This document shows positions 47,121 to 56,121 of a stretch of DNA of 64,000 bases, in pieces. The position numbers and the translations under genes are program-made. The stretch spans positions 6,014,001 to 6,078,000 of the forward strand of contig OZ252053.1 in NCBI GenBank assembly GCA_965247965.1. Reading direction: 5' to 3'. The notes below the pieces were generated by a model. That model did not search any database and was not told the origin of the DNA. It saw only the letters and a list, made by a program, of their open reading frames with translations. This DNA comes from UBA7328 sp965247965. GTDB lineage: Bacteria; Bacteroidota; Bacteroidia; Chitinophagales; Saprospiraceae. Positions within the stretch are counted from its first letter, which is position 1; the number at the start of each line of letters is the position of its first letter.

Positions 47121-48176
47121 ATGAAATATTGGATTACAAGCACAATATTAGTAATCGGCATACTCTATTCCTGCCAAAACACAGGAGTACGAGTTTCTGA
47201 TTTTCCTTTCCAACAACTATCTGATTATCAACTATTTACGGATGAATTGAACGACTTGTCACCCAATGAAGGAGTACTTCCTTACGATCTCATCACCCCT
47301 CTTTTTTCCGATTATGCGCATAAATCCAGATTCGTTTGGATGCCGGAAGGTAGCGCAGCAAACTATATGGAAAACGAGGTCTTAGACTTTCCCATAAATA
47401 CATTACTTATTAAAACATTCTTTTACCGAAATGATGCCCGCCTGTCCGAAAGCAGGAGCCAGAAGGACGACAAACGTAGACTCATCGAAACCAGAATCCT
47501 AAAAAATTCAGGAGAACAATGGGAAGCATACAACTACATCTGGAACGATGAACAAACCGAGGCCTATCTCGATGTCGTGGGTGATATCAAGGACATCACA
47601 TGGATTAACACTGCTGGCAATGAAATGAAAGTAGACTACATCATTCCAAATAAAAATCAATGCAAAGCATGTCATTCAAACAAAGGAATACAAATACCAA
47701 TAGGCCCGAAAGTACGCAACCTGAATAAAGATTTCGCTTATGCGGATGGCGTAAAAAATCAATTGCAGAAATGGGAGGACGTCGGGTATCTCAAAGGATA
47801 CGATTCGGAAATGCCTCATGCAAAAGTAGCGAAATGGAACGATCCGAACGAAGATCTGCACCAAAGAGCAATGGCCTACCTCGATGTAAATTGTGCCCAC
47901 TGCCACAATCCCGATGGACCGGCAAATACGAGCGGGTTGAATCTGGATTATGGTGTCGAAAGTGAACTGGAAATAGGCGTTTGGAAGTCCTCAGTAGCGG
48001 CAGGAGCCGGCACTGGCGGAAGGGCGTACAACATCGTACCCGGTAGACCAGACGAGTCCATATTCACCTATCGCATGGCATCCACGAATCCTGCAGAGAT
48101 GATGCCCGAATTGGGAAGGAGGTTGGTGCACAAGGACGGATTGGCGTTGATTGAAGAGTGGATTCGGGAGATGTAG
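47121..48176 (+). CDS. SO2930-family diheme c-type cytochrome lipoprotein
   Basis: A 351-residue lipoprotein (lipobox LYSC, C18). Two heme c motifs: C181-KACH185 and C258-AHCH262. An N-terminal domain (PYDLITPLFSDYAHKSRFVWMPEG) and the DDKRRLIETRIL block match the SO2930/TIGR03806 family. It probably carries electrons at the cell envelope in partnership with the upstream beta-helix protein. The start lies about 20 bp after the intron end, so the intron was inserted into the former intergenic or leader region. Confidence 0.88.
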   Translation: MKYWITSTILVIGILYSCQNTGVRVSDFPFQQLSDYQLFTDELNDLSPNEGVLPYDLITPLFSDYAHKSRFVWMPEGSAANYMENEVLDFPINTLLIKTFFYRNDARLSESRSQKDDKRRLIETRILKNSGEQWEAYNYIWNDEQTEAYLDVVGDIKDITWINTAGNEMKVDYIIPNKNQCKACHSNKGIQIPIGPKVRNLNKDFAYADGVKNQLQKWEDVGYLKGYDSEMPHAKVAKWNDPNEDLHQRAMAYLDVNCAHCHNPDGPANTSGLNLDYGVESELEIGVWKSSVAAGAGTGGRAYNIVPGRPDESIFTYRMASTNPAEMMPELGRRLVHKDGLALIEEWIREM

Positions 48177-48195
48177 TTAAGTGAAGAAACGTCAC

Positions 48196-48525
48196 TTAGT
48201 CCGGTACATACTGTAAAAGTTCCTCTAATTCCTGATCTGATATATTTTCCTTTTCACTTTTATCATAAATGGCAAGTAGGTAAACTGTGTTATCAAGAAA
48301 TACAACGTTAGTAACTACCCTTGCACCACTCGATTTACCTTTCGTTTTAGATTTTATTGCAAGACGTATCTTATAACAATTTTTGCCAAGCGGAATCCCT
48401 TGATCTGGATTTACTTCCAGCGATTCTAGAAAAGAATTATAGTCTCGTTTTATAGAGGCGTATTTTTTTGATAAACGCTTGAGTTGCCTATCAAATGGTG
48501 GAATTGAAACAACGCTATAACTCAT
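48196..48525 (-). CDS. RelE/ParE-superfamily toxin
   Basis: A 109-residue protein with the RelE-like core: PPFDRQLKRLSKKY helix, GIPLGKNCYKIRLAIKS, then GARVVTNVVFLDNTVYLLAIYDKSEKENISDQEL. The pattern of basic helix, RLAIKSK strand and VYLLAIYDK strand fits ribosome-dependent mRNA interferases. The gene overlaps the 3' end of the antitoxin by 11 bp. Confidence 0.8.
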   Translation of the reverse strand: MSYSVVSIPPFDRQLKRLSKKYASIKRDYNSFLESLEVNPDQGIPLGKNCYKIRLAIKSKTKGKSSGARVVTNVVFLDNTVYLLAIYDKSEKENISDQELEELLQYVPD

Positions 48526-48721
48526 CCAAGAGCTCCTTGGCAGGACGAGCCTTCATTTTCCCCGTTCTCACAAGTTTCAGGTTTTCGACGGCTTCCCGTA
48601 TCTCGCTCATTAGGAGCGCTTTTTCTTCTGTGAGTTGTTTAGTTTTTACAAAGGGAAGGTCTTGAAGCATTTCCATTACCTGTGCAGCTCTGTCGTCTTG
48701 TACGTCTAGGAGTAATTTCAT
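48515..48721 (-). CDS. Antitoxin of RelE-like pair
   Basis: A 68-residue protein in the order expected for an antitoxin upstream of a RelE-like toxin. LLLDVQDDRAAQVMEMLQDLPFV begins a dimer/DNA-binding part; the EKALLMSEIREAVENLKLVRTGKMKARPAKELLDEL tail is helical and charged. The domain type is not certain. Confidence 0.72.
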   Translation of the reverse strand: MKLLLDVQDDRAAQVMEMLQDLPFVKTKQLTEEKALLMSEIREAVENLKLVRTGKMKARPAKELLDEL

Positions 48722-48745
48722 CGTACAAAACTAATATATAATTGC

Positions 48746-49123
48746 TCAACAAACCTTTCCCTCTTCCGCCAATTCAAAAAACGTATCCGATTTGTCTTCA
48801 TTTTCGCGATCTAAGCATGGGAAATCCTTTTCGATTAAAACGTGCAACGTCTGACCATTACCAAATTCAACAGTTTCTTCGATGCTCACTTGATCAGAGT
48901 TTATCCATTTGTTCGCTCTTGATTTCGGAACGATGATGTAAATCGACGAGTTCATGTTTTTTGCTTCGATTTGAGTGGTGTCGGATATGGCGAGCGTGTA
49001 GGAGAGGGGAGTGGTCATACCGAAATTGATGGAATCTGAGACCTTTTGTTGTTGGCTCAAATTTTCTATATCGGATTTTCTTAGCCGAAGTCTAATACTG
49101 TTTTTTGTGCAGCGGAGTTTCAT
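48746..49123 (-). CDS. Hypothetical protein, DUF7009-like, beside molybdoenzyme gene
   Basis: A 125-residue protein starting MKLRCTKNSIRLRLRKSDIENL, with a beta-rich middle (LSYTLAISDTTQ, NSSIYIIVPKSRANKW) and an acidic tail. The opening KLR...SIRLRL pattern recalls DUF7009 from memory. It lies 153 bp downstream of the molybdopterin oxidoreductase gene on the same strand, so a joint role is possible but unproven. Confidence 0.5.
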   Translation of the reverse strand: MKLRCTKNSIRLRLRKSDIENLSQQQKVSDSINFGMTTPLSYTLAISDTTQIEAKNMNSSIYIIVPKSRANKWINSDQVSIEETVEFGNGQTLHVLIEKDFPCLDRENEDKSDTFFELAEEGKVC

Positions 49124-49276
49124 GTAGCGAATGCTTTAAAGCTTTAATGATGTAATGATGTAATGTTGAGATACTATAATTTCAATGGTACATTGGTTTC
49201 AATTCAGGTCGCGCTAAGAAATAACGCTCTCACCAAATGCTGTGTTCACGGGGAAGCGATTTACAATTGCCCCTCA

Positions 49277-51562
49277 TTATCGCATTGCATCATTCACCTT
49301 TTCAATATTCACACGCACGTTCTTATGATACGGTGTTTTAGCCAAAGGATCACAATGTAATGAGTCCGTTAATTCGTTCAAAGCCGCTCCGATTTCGCGG
49401 TGATCTTCCGAGCCGTTGGATTTCAATCCGTAGCCGTTCGGCAGTGAGAGGACACCTCTTTTCACCTCAGCGGTCAATTTGGCAACAGCCCAAACTTCTC
49501 CTTTCCCGTTAAAGCATCGAACGGAATCTCCATCCGTAATGCTTTGATTTTCAGCATCTTGTGGATGAATTTTGAGAAAACCTTCCTGGTCGATTTTTCG
49601 CCATTCCGGATTACGGATAATTGTATTGGCGTTGTATGCGCGACGTTCTCCGGCTATCAAATTGAATGGATAAGTTCGCTCTATCTGCTCTACCTGCAAA
49701 AATGTCTGTGGCAGGTCATCCAGCCATTGGAGTAGTACAGGTATTTCCAAATGAATTTTATTGTCCTCATTTGCCACGCGTTTCCAGTGATTTTCGATAT
49801 TGGGTTTGCTCAGCACTACACCCGATGGATTGCTCAAGATTGCATGCAAGATCTGTTCTGCAATCTCGGTTGCATTATCTCCTTTGAATCCGGCATTTTT
49901 TACCTCTTCGGGATATTTCTGAGCATACATCTGTGCCGAAATGAACAGGAAGGCGGCATCCTGGGCGCCGTTTGGCAATGACTTGCCCAAAGATTCGCGA
50001 AGGATCATCGGTCCGTATCGTTTCCATTGGGGATTTTCCATCATAGTCTGCATAAATGCCAGAGTAAATTCATTCTTTGTTTTACCCGAAATATCCGATT
50101 TTGCCTTTTTAGCCAGACTATTAAAATCAGCTGGAATCTCACCCATTGCTCTTAGCAGTCTAGTATGGATTTCAGATTCCGGAAGGGTGCCTTCGAGTGG
50201 TTGTACAATCGGTGGCCTTAGGTGAAAAAAGTTATAATTAAAAAATGTAGCCTCGTACTTTTCGTATTGACTGGATGCAGGGAGAACGTAATGGGCTTCC
50301 TTTGCTGTCTCCGTCATCGCGATATCTATTACTACCATTAGATCGAGCTTTTTATAGGCTTTTCGTTGGGCTTTTCCATCTGCCCATGAGGAAACTGGAT
50401 TGGCGCTTTCTACGATCAAGGCGCGGAGTCGTTTGGGATGATCACTGTCTATTTCGAGCGGTAAGACATTTGGTGGATAGAGTTTGCCAATCTCTCTTGT
50501 CTTTGTCACTTGCGTCGTTCGTCCTCCTTCTTCCGGATCTCTTGAATTTCCCAATAACGGGAAAAAATGGGATACCAGGTGGTTCGTATTTTCTCTTCCG
50601 AAATTTCCAGTAACAAGGAAGAGCAGCCGTTTGAGATATGCATTGAGCGTACTATTGTAGCTCATTTCAATACCCAAGTCAGAGCGAATCACCACACTTT
50701 TGGCGGAAGCCATTTCCCTTGTAATCTTATAAACCAACTCTTTGTCGACTCCCGCTTTTTCGATGTAATCGTCAATTGGAATTGTTAGAAAATGTGATTT
50801 AATATTTTCATATCCGATTGTGTGATCAAATATAAATTGCTGATCTTCAAGGCCTTCCTGGATTATGATGCCCAACATGGCCGCCATCAGAAAGGCATCT
50901 CGGCCTGGTGTTACCTGGAGATGGTAGTCCGCTTTGTTGGCGGTCTCTGTAATTCTTGGATCTATAACGACAAGTGTTTTATTGGGATCGCGGGATATTT
51001 TATTGATAACCGGACGAGCCCTATGCACTCCATGGGATTGTAGTGGATTGGCACCAATAATAATTACATAATCGGCTTTATCTATGGGCTCTGTATAGAC
51101 AATGTTTTGCTTGCCAAATAGCTTTCCGTGCACCCAAAAATTCCCCGTTTTCTCTTGGGCAAGAGACGAATATATATAGGGCGAACCACAAGCTGAACGA
51201 ACTGCTGAAGCATAGACTGCCGGAAAATGATTGCCCTGTCCGCCACCTCCTGCATAGGCGATGGTCTCACCGCCATAAGTGTCTCTGACGTGCACAAGTT
51301 TGTCGGCAATTTCTTGAATTGCCTGATCCCAGCTTATATTTTCAAAACTTCCGTCTTCCTTTCTTTTTAAAGGTGAATTCAGACGCTTTTGGTTTTGGTA
51401 ATAGTTCAGCCGCGTTGCCTTTTGACAAATGTAGCCTTGCGAATGAGGATGATCTTTGTCACCGGTAACTTTAGTGAAATTTCCTCGATCATCTACCTCG
51501 ATTTCGATTCCGCAATTGATCGAGCAGAGTATACAGGCGGATTTGTGAGTGGTAGTTTGCAT
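49277..51562 (-). CDS. Molybdopterin oxidoreductase, formate dehydrogenase-like
   Basis: A 761-residue member of the DMSO reductase family. The N-terminal 4Fe-4S site is C10-ILC13-SIN-C17 with a fourth cysteine at C46 (GYICQKA). Bis-MGD contacts are seen in IIGANPLQSHGVH, VIDPRITETANKADYH and PGRDAFL. The C-terminal dinucleotide-binding half ends near LPNGYGLKSN. No NADH or second Fe-S subunit is nearby. Substrate cannot be assigned; absence of a clear Cys or Sec ligand in the expected segment weakens a formate dehydrogenase call. No Tat signal is seen, so it is probably cytoplasmic. Confidence 0.85.
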   Translation of the reverse strand: MQTTTHKSACILCSINCGIEIEVDDRGNFTKVTGDKDHPHSQGYICQKATRLNYYQNQKRLNSPLKRKEDGSFENISWDQAIQEIADKLVHVRDTYGGETIAYAGGGGQGNHFPAVYASAVRSACGSPYIYSSLAQEKTGNFWVHGKLFGKQNIVYTEPIDKADYVIIIGANPLQSHGVHRARPVINKISRDPNKTLVVIDPRITETANKADYHLQVTPGRDAFLMAAMLGIIIQEGLEDQQFIFDHTIGYENIKSHFLTIPIDDYIEKAGVDKELVYKITREMASAKSVVIRSDLGIEMSYNSTLNAYLKRLLFLVTGNFGRENTNHLVSHFFPLLGNSRDPEEGGRTTQVTKTREIGKLYPPNVLPLEIDSDHPKRLRALIVESANPVSSWADGKAQRKAYKKLDLMVVIDIAMTETAKEAHYVLPASSQYEKYEATFFNYNFFHLRPPIVQPLEGTLPESEIHTRLLRAMGEIPADFNSLAKKAKSDISGKTKNEFTLAFMQTMMENPQWKRYGPMILRESLGKSLPNGAQDAAFLFISAQMYAQKYPEEVKNAGFKGDNATEIAEQILHAILSNPSGVVLSKPNIENHWKRVANEDNKIHLEIPVLLQWLDDLPQTFLQVEQIERTYPFNLIAGERRAYNANTIIRNPEWRKIDQEGFLKIHPQDAENQSITDGDSVRCFNGKGEVWAVAKLTAEVKRGVLSLPNGYGLKSNGSEDHREIGAALNELTDSLHCDPLAKTPYHKNVRVNIEKVNDAMR

Positions 51563-51646
51563 AAATGCGATTTAATATGTGAAGTTACGAAAAAATGGAT
51601 GAACATGGTTTCCCTTATCCTCTCGCGGCCAAGCTGCAAGATCGTG

Positions 51647-51758
51647 TATTTGTTTATTCCCCGACGATTTTGTCGGGGCAGGCTGTGTATTTGAACATCT
51701 TCATAATGTACGGACCCCATAAATGCATAGACGATTCAACGCATAAACGGAAAAATTA
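51647..51758 (-). repeat. 112-bp dispersed repeat, copy 2 (inverted)
   Basis: Complement of 33367-33478 with about three mismatches. It lies between the molybdoenzyme and TPR genes and contains the same CCCCGAC/GTCGGGG hairpin, which could act as a terminator. Confidence 0.85.
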
Positions 51759-51829
51759 CAAGATAAATAAATCCAAACTGCCCGGAACCCTCGTATACCC
51801 AAATGTCTAACTAAAAAAGAATTTAAATT

Positions 51830-53098
51830 ATGAAAAACATCTTTCTACTCATTTGCGTCATTGCCATGGCTTCAATGACAATCCTGACCATTTCGTGTAC
51901 AGAAAACAAATCTACAGGTGCAAGCACTAATGACGTGCCTCAACTTCTGGACCGAGGCGAACGAATCCAACTTGGCAAAGAATGGGACGCCGTTCAAAAC
52001 CATTACATGGCTCAAAAAGCATCCCTAAACTACGAGCCAAACAACTTAGAGGCCAAATTAAGCCTTGCTGAGCTATTCGCTAGAGAAGCAAGGGTGACCG
52101 GCGAACATGGCCATTATTATCCTGCGGCTTTGCAGATGACTGATGAAATTTTGAATACGCATGCCAGTGACAGTGACCTGCAATTCCGAACCTTAATAAC
52201 CAAGGCAGGAGTGCTATTGTCCCTCCATGAATTTGAAGCGGCCAAAGCGATTGGGCTGCAAGCGTACAAACTCAACCCACAAAATGCCCAGGTAAATGGA
52301 GTGCTTGTGGATGCCTTTGTCGAGCTCGGAGAATACGACAAAGCAGTAGCTGCATCTGATCGAATGATAGCGATCAAGCCGGATCTGCGATCGTACAGCC
52401 GGGTGTCGTACCTACGTGAGATTCACGGAGATATTGAAGGAGCCATAGAAGCGATGAACTATGCTGTAGAAGCCGGTTACCCGGGATATGAAGAAACCGC
52501 CTGGGCAATGCTCACCTTGGGAAATCTTTACAAGGAATACGGCAAACTTGAAAAAGCAGAATCAATCTACAAACAAATCCTTCTGACAAGGGAGGACTAT
52601 CCTTTTGCTCATGGTGAAATAGCGGATTTGTTCTACAGAAAGGGTGAGTTGGGCGAGGCCGAAGAGATACTCGACGAGGCGATTCAGATTATTCCGGAAG
52701 TTGGATTTTACACCCAGTTAGCTCAAATATATAAGGACCATAATCGCACGCAGGAATTCGACGAGATTATGAAAGAAGTTTTCCTGATGCTCGAAGACGA
52801 TGTGGTGAATGGCCATAATATGAATCTTGAATATGCCGATATCTACCTGCGTCTCATGGAAGACGTAGAAAAGGCCTACGCCCACGCTGTGAAAGAGTAT
52901 GAAAACCGCCCAAAAAATATTGATGTCAATCGCGTGATGGCAGAAGTACTTCTGCATCGAGGAGAAATAAAAAAGGCGAAAGATTATCTGATCGCCGCTT
53001 CTGTCACCAATTCTAAGAACTCTGATTTACAAAATCTCAAAGAGCAAATTGGTTTTAGCGAAGGCCTTTCTTCCATTAGCAGTGGCCTTAAGGAGTAA
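51830..53098 (+). CDS. TPR-repeat lipoprotein
   Basis: A 422-residue lipoprotein; the signal ends in the lipobox LTISC (C23). Residues about 60-400 are TPR units, for example LEAKLSLAELFAREA, AQVNGVLVDAFVELGEYDKAVAASDRMIAIKPD and AEEILDEAIQIIPEVGFYTQLAQIYKDH. They form a protein-binding scaffold. It is immediately upstream of the DUF4331 gene; such TPR and DUF4331 proteins are commonly neighbours in Bacteroidota, suggesting a joint envelope function. Confidence 0.85.
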   Translation: MKNIFLLICVIAMASMTILTISCTENKSTGASTNDVPQLLDRGERIQLGKEWDAVQNHYMAQKASLNYEPNNLEAKLSLAELFAREARVTGEHGHYYPAALQMTDEILNTHASDSDLQFRTLITKAGVLLSLHEFEAAKAIGLQAYKLNPQNAQVNGVLVDAFVELGEYDKAVAASDRMIAIKPDLRSYSRVSYLREIHGDIEGAIEAMNYAVEAGYPGYEETAWAMLTLGNLYKEYGKLEKAESIYKQILLTREDYPFAHGEIADLFYRKGELGEAEEILDEAIQIIPEVGFYTQLAQIYKDHNRTQEFDEIMKEVFLMLEDDVVNGHNMNLEYADIYLRLMEDVEKAYAHAVKEYENRPKNIDVNRVMAEVLLHRGEIKKAKDYLIAASVTNSKNSDLQNLKEQIGFSEGLSSISSGLKE

Positions 53099-53105
53099 GG
53101 CCACT
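53081..53105. terminator. Hairpin at the end of TPR gene
   Basis: AGTGGCCTTA pairs with TAAGGCCACT around AGGAG, overlapping the stop codon. There is no T run, so it may be an attenuator or mRNA end-protecting hairpin rather than a terminator. Confidence 0.45.
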
Positions 53106-53887
53106 GTCCAACGTGATATTTTTTAAATCAATTTTTTCATAAAAAACTTTCTGCTATGAAACAGAGATTACAAGCAATCCAGTTGAATTGGGTATGCTGC
53201 AAACTTGCATTTCTCAGTGGATTAATGCTGCTGTCTACATTGATGACCGCATCAAGCCACAGAGAAGCCCCGCTTATTTCCAATGATCCACTCGCTGACA
53301 ATGTGGATGTCTACGCTTTCAGAAGCCCGGACAATCCCAGCACGATCACATTAATCGCAACGTACATTCCACTGCAACTTCCTCACGGAGGTCCGAATTA
53401 TTACAACTTCGGTGAAAACGTACGCTACGAAATTCACGTAGACAATGATGCTGCAGTTCCAGGCGACGAGGTCACGTATCGATTTACGTTCACAAAAATG
53501 ATTGAGGACCCGACTACTTTCTTTAACATTCGTCTGGGAGCCCAGAATCTTATTGCTACTTATTTGTTGGAAAGAAGCACCGATGGCGGCCAGACTTTCC
53601 AGGCCATTGTGACCAATGGCGTTGTGCCTCCACCCAATATCGGTCCCCGATCCATTGAGAGCGGAGTAGGATTAGGTTCGACTTACGAACAATTGTTCAT
53701 GGATGCCATTACAACTGCCACGACAGGAGAAAAAGTTTTTGCAGGGCCACGGATGATCCGTTTTTCGTAGATCTTGGTGGAGTTTTTGATCTTGGTGATT
53801 TGCCGAGACAAGATGACCAACCTCGCGACGGCCTGGCATGTTACAATGTAAGCGCCCTTGTTATACAAGTGCCAATTTCAGAACTCC

Positions 53888-55597
53888 TTACCTCTCGCAA
53901 TCTAAATTCGCTGTTATTTTGAAGATCATGCGCAAATTTGATCCAGGGAATATGGTTTCAGTTTTGTTGAGCAGGTCTGCAATCTGTTTGGCTGCATGAT
54001 TAAATCTTGGTGCAGAAAGAGAGTGCAAGGTTATAGTCAGCGTTTTACTCTTATAATCCGGAATCAAGTCAGCGTTGTTGCTGATGATTTGTTTGATGAA
54101 CATTCTTTTTTCGTCTTTTGCCCTATTGAGGTGGTCACAAGCCACAGCTGCCACAGATGATTCTGCTCTGTAAGCGATCATCTTTATTACATTCATGAAC
54201 AGTTTACTTTCGGTTTTTAACTTGTTATACCTTTTCTGCTCGGGCATACGCTCAAGAGTTATTCTGGCAGGAATATCATTTCTGAGGGTGGCGATCTTGT
54301 TTTCTTCTTTTCGAAGAATATCAATTTTGTGTTTATACTTCATTTGTCTTTCGGTTATTTCAGGAAGTTTGTCAATTTTCTCATCCATAGCTAGTTCTGC
54401 AAGAGGGAAGAACTTGGCTTCTAACCGGGTGATCTTTTCCCTGAGTTTTTTCAGTTGGTTTGTTAATTTTCGGTATTGTGGGTTGACCACTTCCCGATTG
54501 GGATCAATACTTTCTACCCCAAATTGAATCATTTTATCAAAATCATAGTCTTGAATGAGGTAACTGAAGAAGTTTTCCTGACACCACCTTCCAAACATTC
54601 TGCCTGCTATCAATGCTATTCCCAAAGTAGGGTGAGTGGTGATAATAGCGGTTTGATGTTCACCCTTTTCAGACAAGCTTCTGATCTCTCTGAAAGTGTG
54701 TCCTCCAAGCGTTACTTCTTTCTCGCACAATTGCATGGTTACATCCTGGCTAAGTACTTGTGTATCAGTGGATTCAAAGTCATCTTTATTCCATGAATCT
54801 CGCACATCCTTGCGATATGTAATCACGGCTATTCTATACCTTTCCCACAGGTGGTTAAAGAAAGCAGGTTCGTAAGCCTCCCTGTCAAAAATAAAGGTGC
54901 ATTGAGGGCTTTGTCGATCATCCTCCTCTTGTATCTCAGTAAGTAATTTGGTTTGTAGCATTTGTGGAATAATCAGGTCTTGTATTGCTTCTTTTATTTT
55001 CTCTGTCAATTGCCCTATCACCATCATAACAGGCATCCCTTGTGCATCGTGAACCCAATACTCCGTAGTGGCGCTTAAACACAATTTTTGTCTCGCAATA
55101 TATTTGACAGGTAGATTAGCTTTGCCTCCATAATAGATCCGTTGGTGACCATCTATATATAAAAAAGATGAGTCCTCATTATCCTCATCTCTATACCAGT
55201 GATCGATCAGAAGGTTGTTCAGTTCAACGGCTTTTTCCTGCTTGCTCAGCAAATCTATTTTCTCTCGCAAACACCGAACTTCTGGTATACGATCCAAGCC
55301 TATTATCCTGCCGATCTCCCCTGGTTTACATTGTTTGAGTTGTTCGGGATTTTTGATGCGCAACAGGGCCATGAAGGCCAAAGTCAATAGTATCGACCTT
55401 AGTCCGTAATAGTGTGATGAAGGTAACTCATATACCTGTTTTGTCTTGAATAACCCATGCTCTATCAAGGCAGGTAAGAGGAATAATACCCCTGCTCCGC
55501 ATAAAGCTTCGCTGTTGTCAAACTTCACCTCAGCATGACCAGACAACCCAAGAGATGCACCTATCCTGTCTTCAGAGCGGCTTGTGGCTATGCCCAT
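53888..55597 (-). CDS. DDE-type transposase (ORF2), copy 2
   Basis: A 569-residue protein identical to the one at 7243-8952, including the candidate DDE residues in YIDGHQRIYYG, FDREAYEP and RWCQENFFSY. Upstream, the frame is open back to the T8 run (A8 on the coding strand). Confidence 0.8.
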   Translation of the reverse strand: MGIATSRSEDRIGASLGLSGHAEVKFDNSEALCGAGVLFLLPALIEHGLFKTKQVYELPSSHYYGLRSILLTLAFMALLRIKNPEQLKQCKPGEIGRIIGLDRIPEVRCLREKIDLLSKQEKAVELNNLLIDHWYRDEDNEDSSFLYIDGHQRIYYGGKANLPVKYIARQKLCLSATTEYWVHDAQGMPVMMVIGQLTEKIKEAIQDLIIPQMLQTKLLTEIQEEDDRQSPQCTFIFDREAYEPAFFNHLWERYRIAVITYRKDVRDSWNKDDFESTDTQVLSQDVTMQLCEKEVTLGGHTFREIRSLSEKGEHQTAIITTHPTLGIALIAGRMFGRWCQENFFSYLIQDYDFDKMIQFGVESIDPNREVVNPQYRKLTNQLKKLREKITRLEAKFFPLAELAMDEKIDKLPEITERQMKYKHKIDILRKEENKIATLRNDIPARITLERMPEQKRYNKLKTESKLFMNVIKMIAYRAESSVAAVACDHLNRAKDEKRMFIKQIISNNADLIPDYKSKTLTITLHSLSAPRFNHAAKQIADLLNKTETIFPGSNLRMIFKITANLDCER

Positions 55598-55659
55598 CGG
55601 CGTAGATTGGTCTAGGTCATTGCGATCATTTAAGGTCGAGCCATTTCCACCTTCACACT

Positions 55660-56121
55660 CTATTTTGAACTTTTTTTTAAAGTGCCTTTTTCAATGTGAT
55701 AGCGTATCGACGATTCTGAAATCCCTTCTTGTTTTGAGATACTCAAATTACTTTGTCTCTTATCCAGCTTCGATTGTATCCGCTCCACTAGTTTACCAAC
55801 CATCTTGTATGCTTTGCCTTTTCTGGCATCAGGCCCGAAAAATCCAGATTCTCCCTTCTCCTTGTATTTTCTATACGATCTTCTGACACTGTCTATACTC
55901 ACTCCAAAAGCCCGCTGAACTTCAGCTCGGCTGCACAATCCTTTATCTATAAAATTGCTAGTTATGAATCTGAAAGCATTAAGATCGTCACTCGAATGAC
56001 TATATACAGGTAAGCCATTGGCTATGTATTGTACAATACCGTCTTGGGTGTGTACTCCAAGACAATGAGAGATCATCTTTGTATCTTTAGGGAAGAAGGG
56101 GAATTGTAACTGCATATACAA
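55660..56121 (-). CDS. IS-encoded helix-turn-helix protein (ORF1), copy 2
   Basis: Identical to the 153-residue protein at 6719-7180. Ends at the A8 run (T8 at 55671-55678 on the + strand) where the transposase frame opens. Confidence 0.8.
   Translation of the reverse strand: MYMQLQFPFFPKDTKMISHCLGVHTQDGIVQYIANGLPVYSHSSDDLNAFRFITSNFIDKGLCSRAEVQRAFGVSIDSVRRSYRKYKEKGESGFFGPDARKGKAYKMVGKLVERIQSKLDKRQSNLSISKQEGISESSIRYHIEKGTLKKSSK

Noticed and set aside
49277..51562. Calling the molybdoenzyme a specific formate dehydrogenase or nitrate reductase
   Set aside because: The Fe-S and cofactor motifs fit the superfamily, but I see no diagnostic ligand or partner subunit that fixes the substrate.
54195..54796. 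Plus-strand reading frames inside the two-gene IS copy 2
   Set aside because: The same frames occur antisense in copy 1 and only mirror the transposase.
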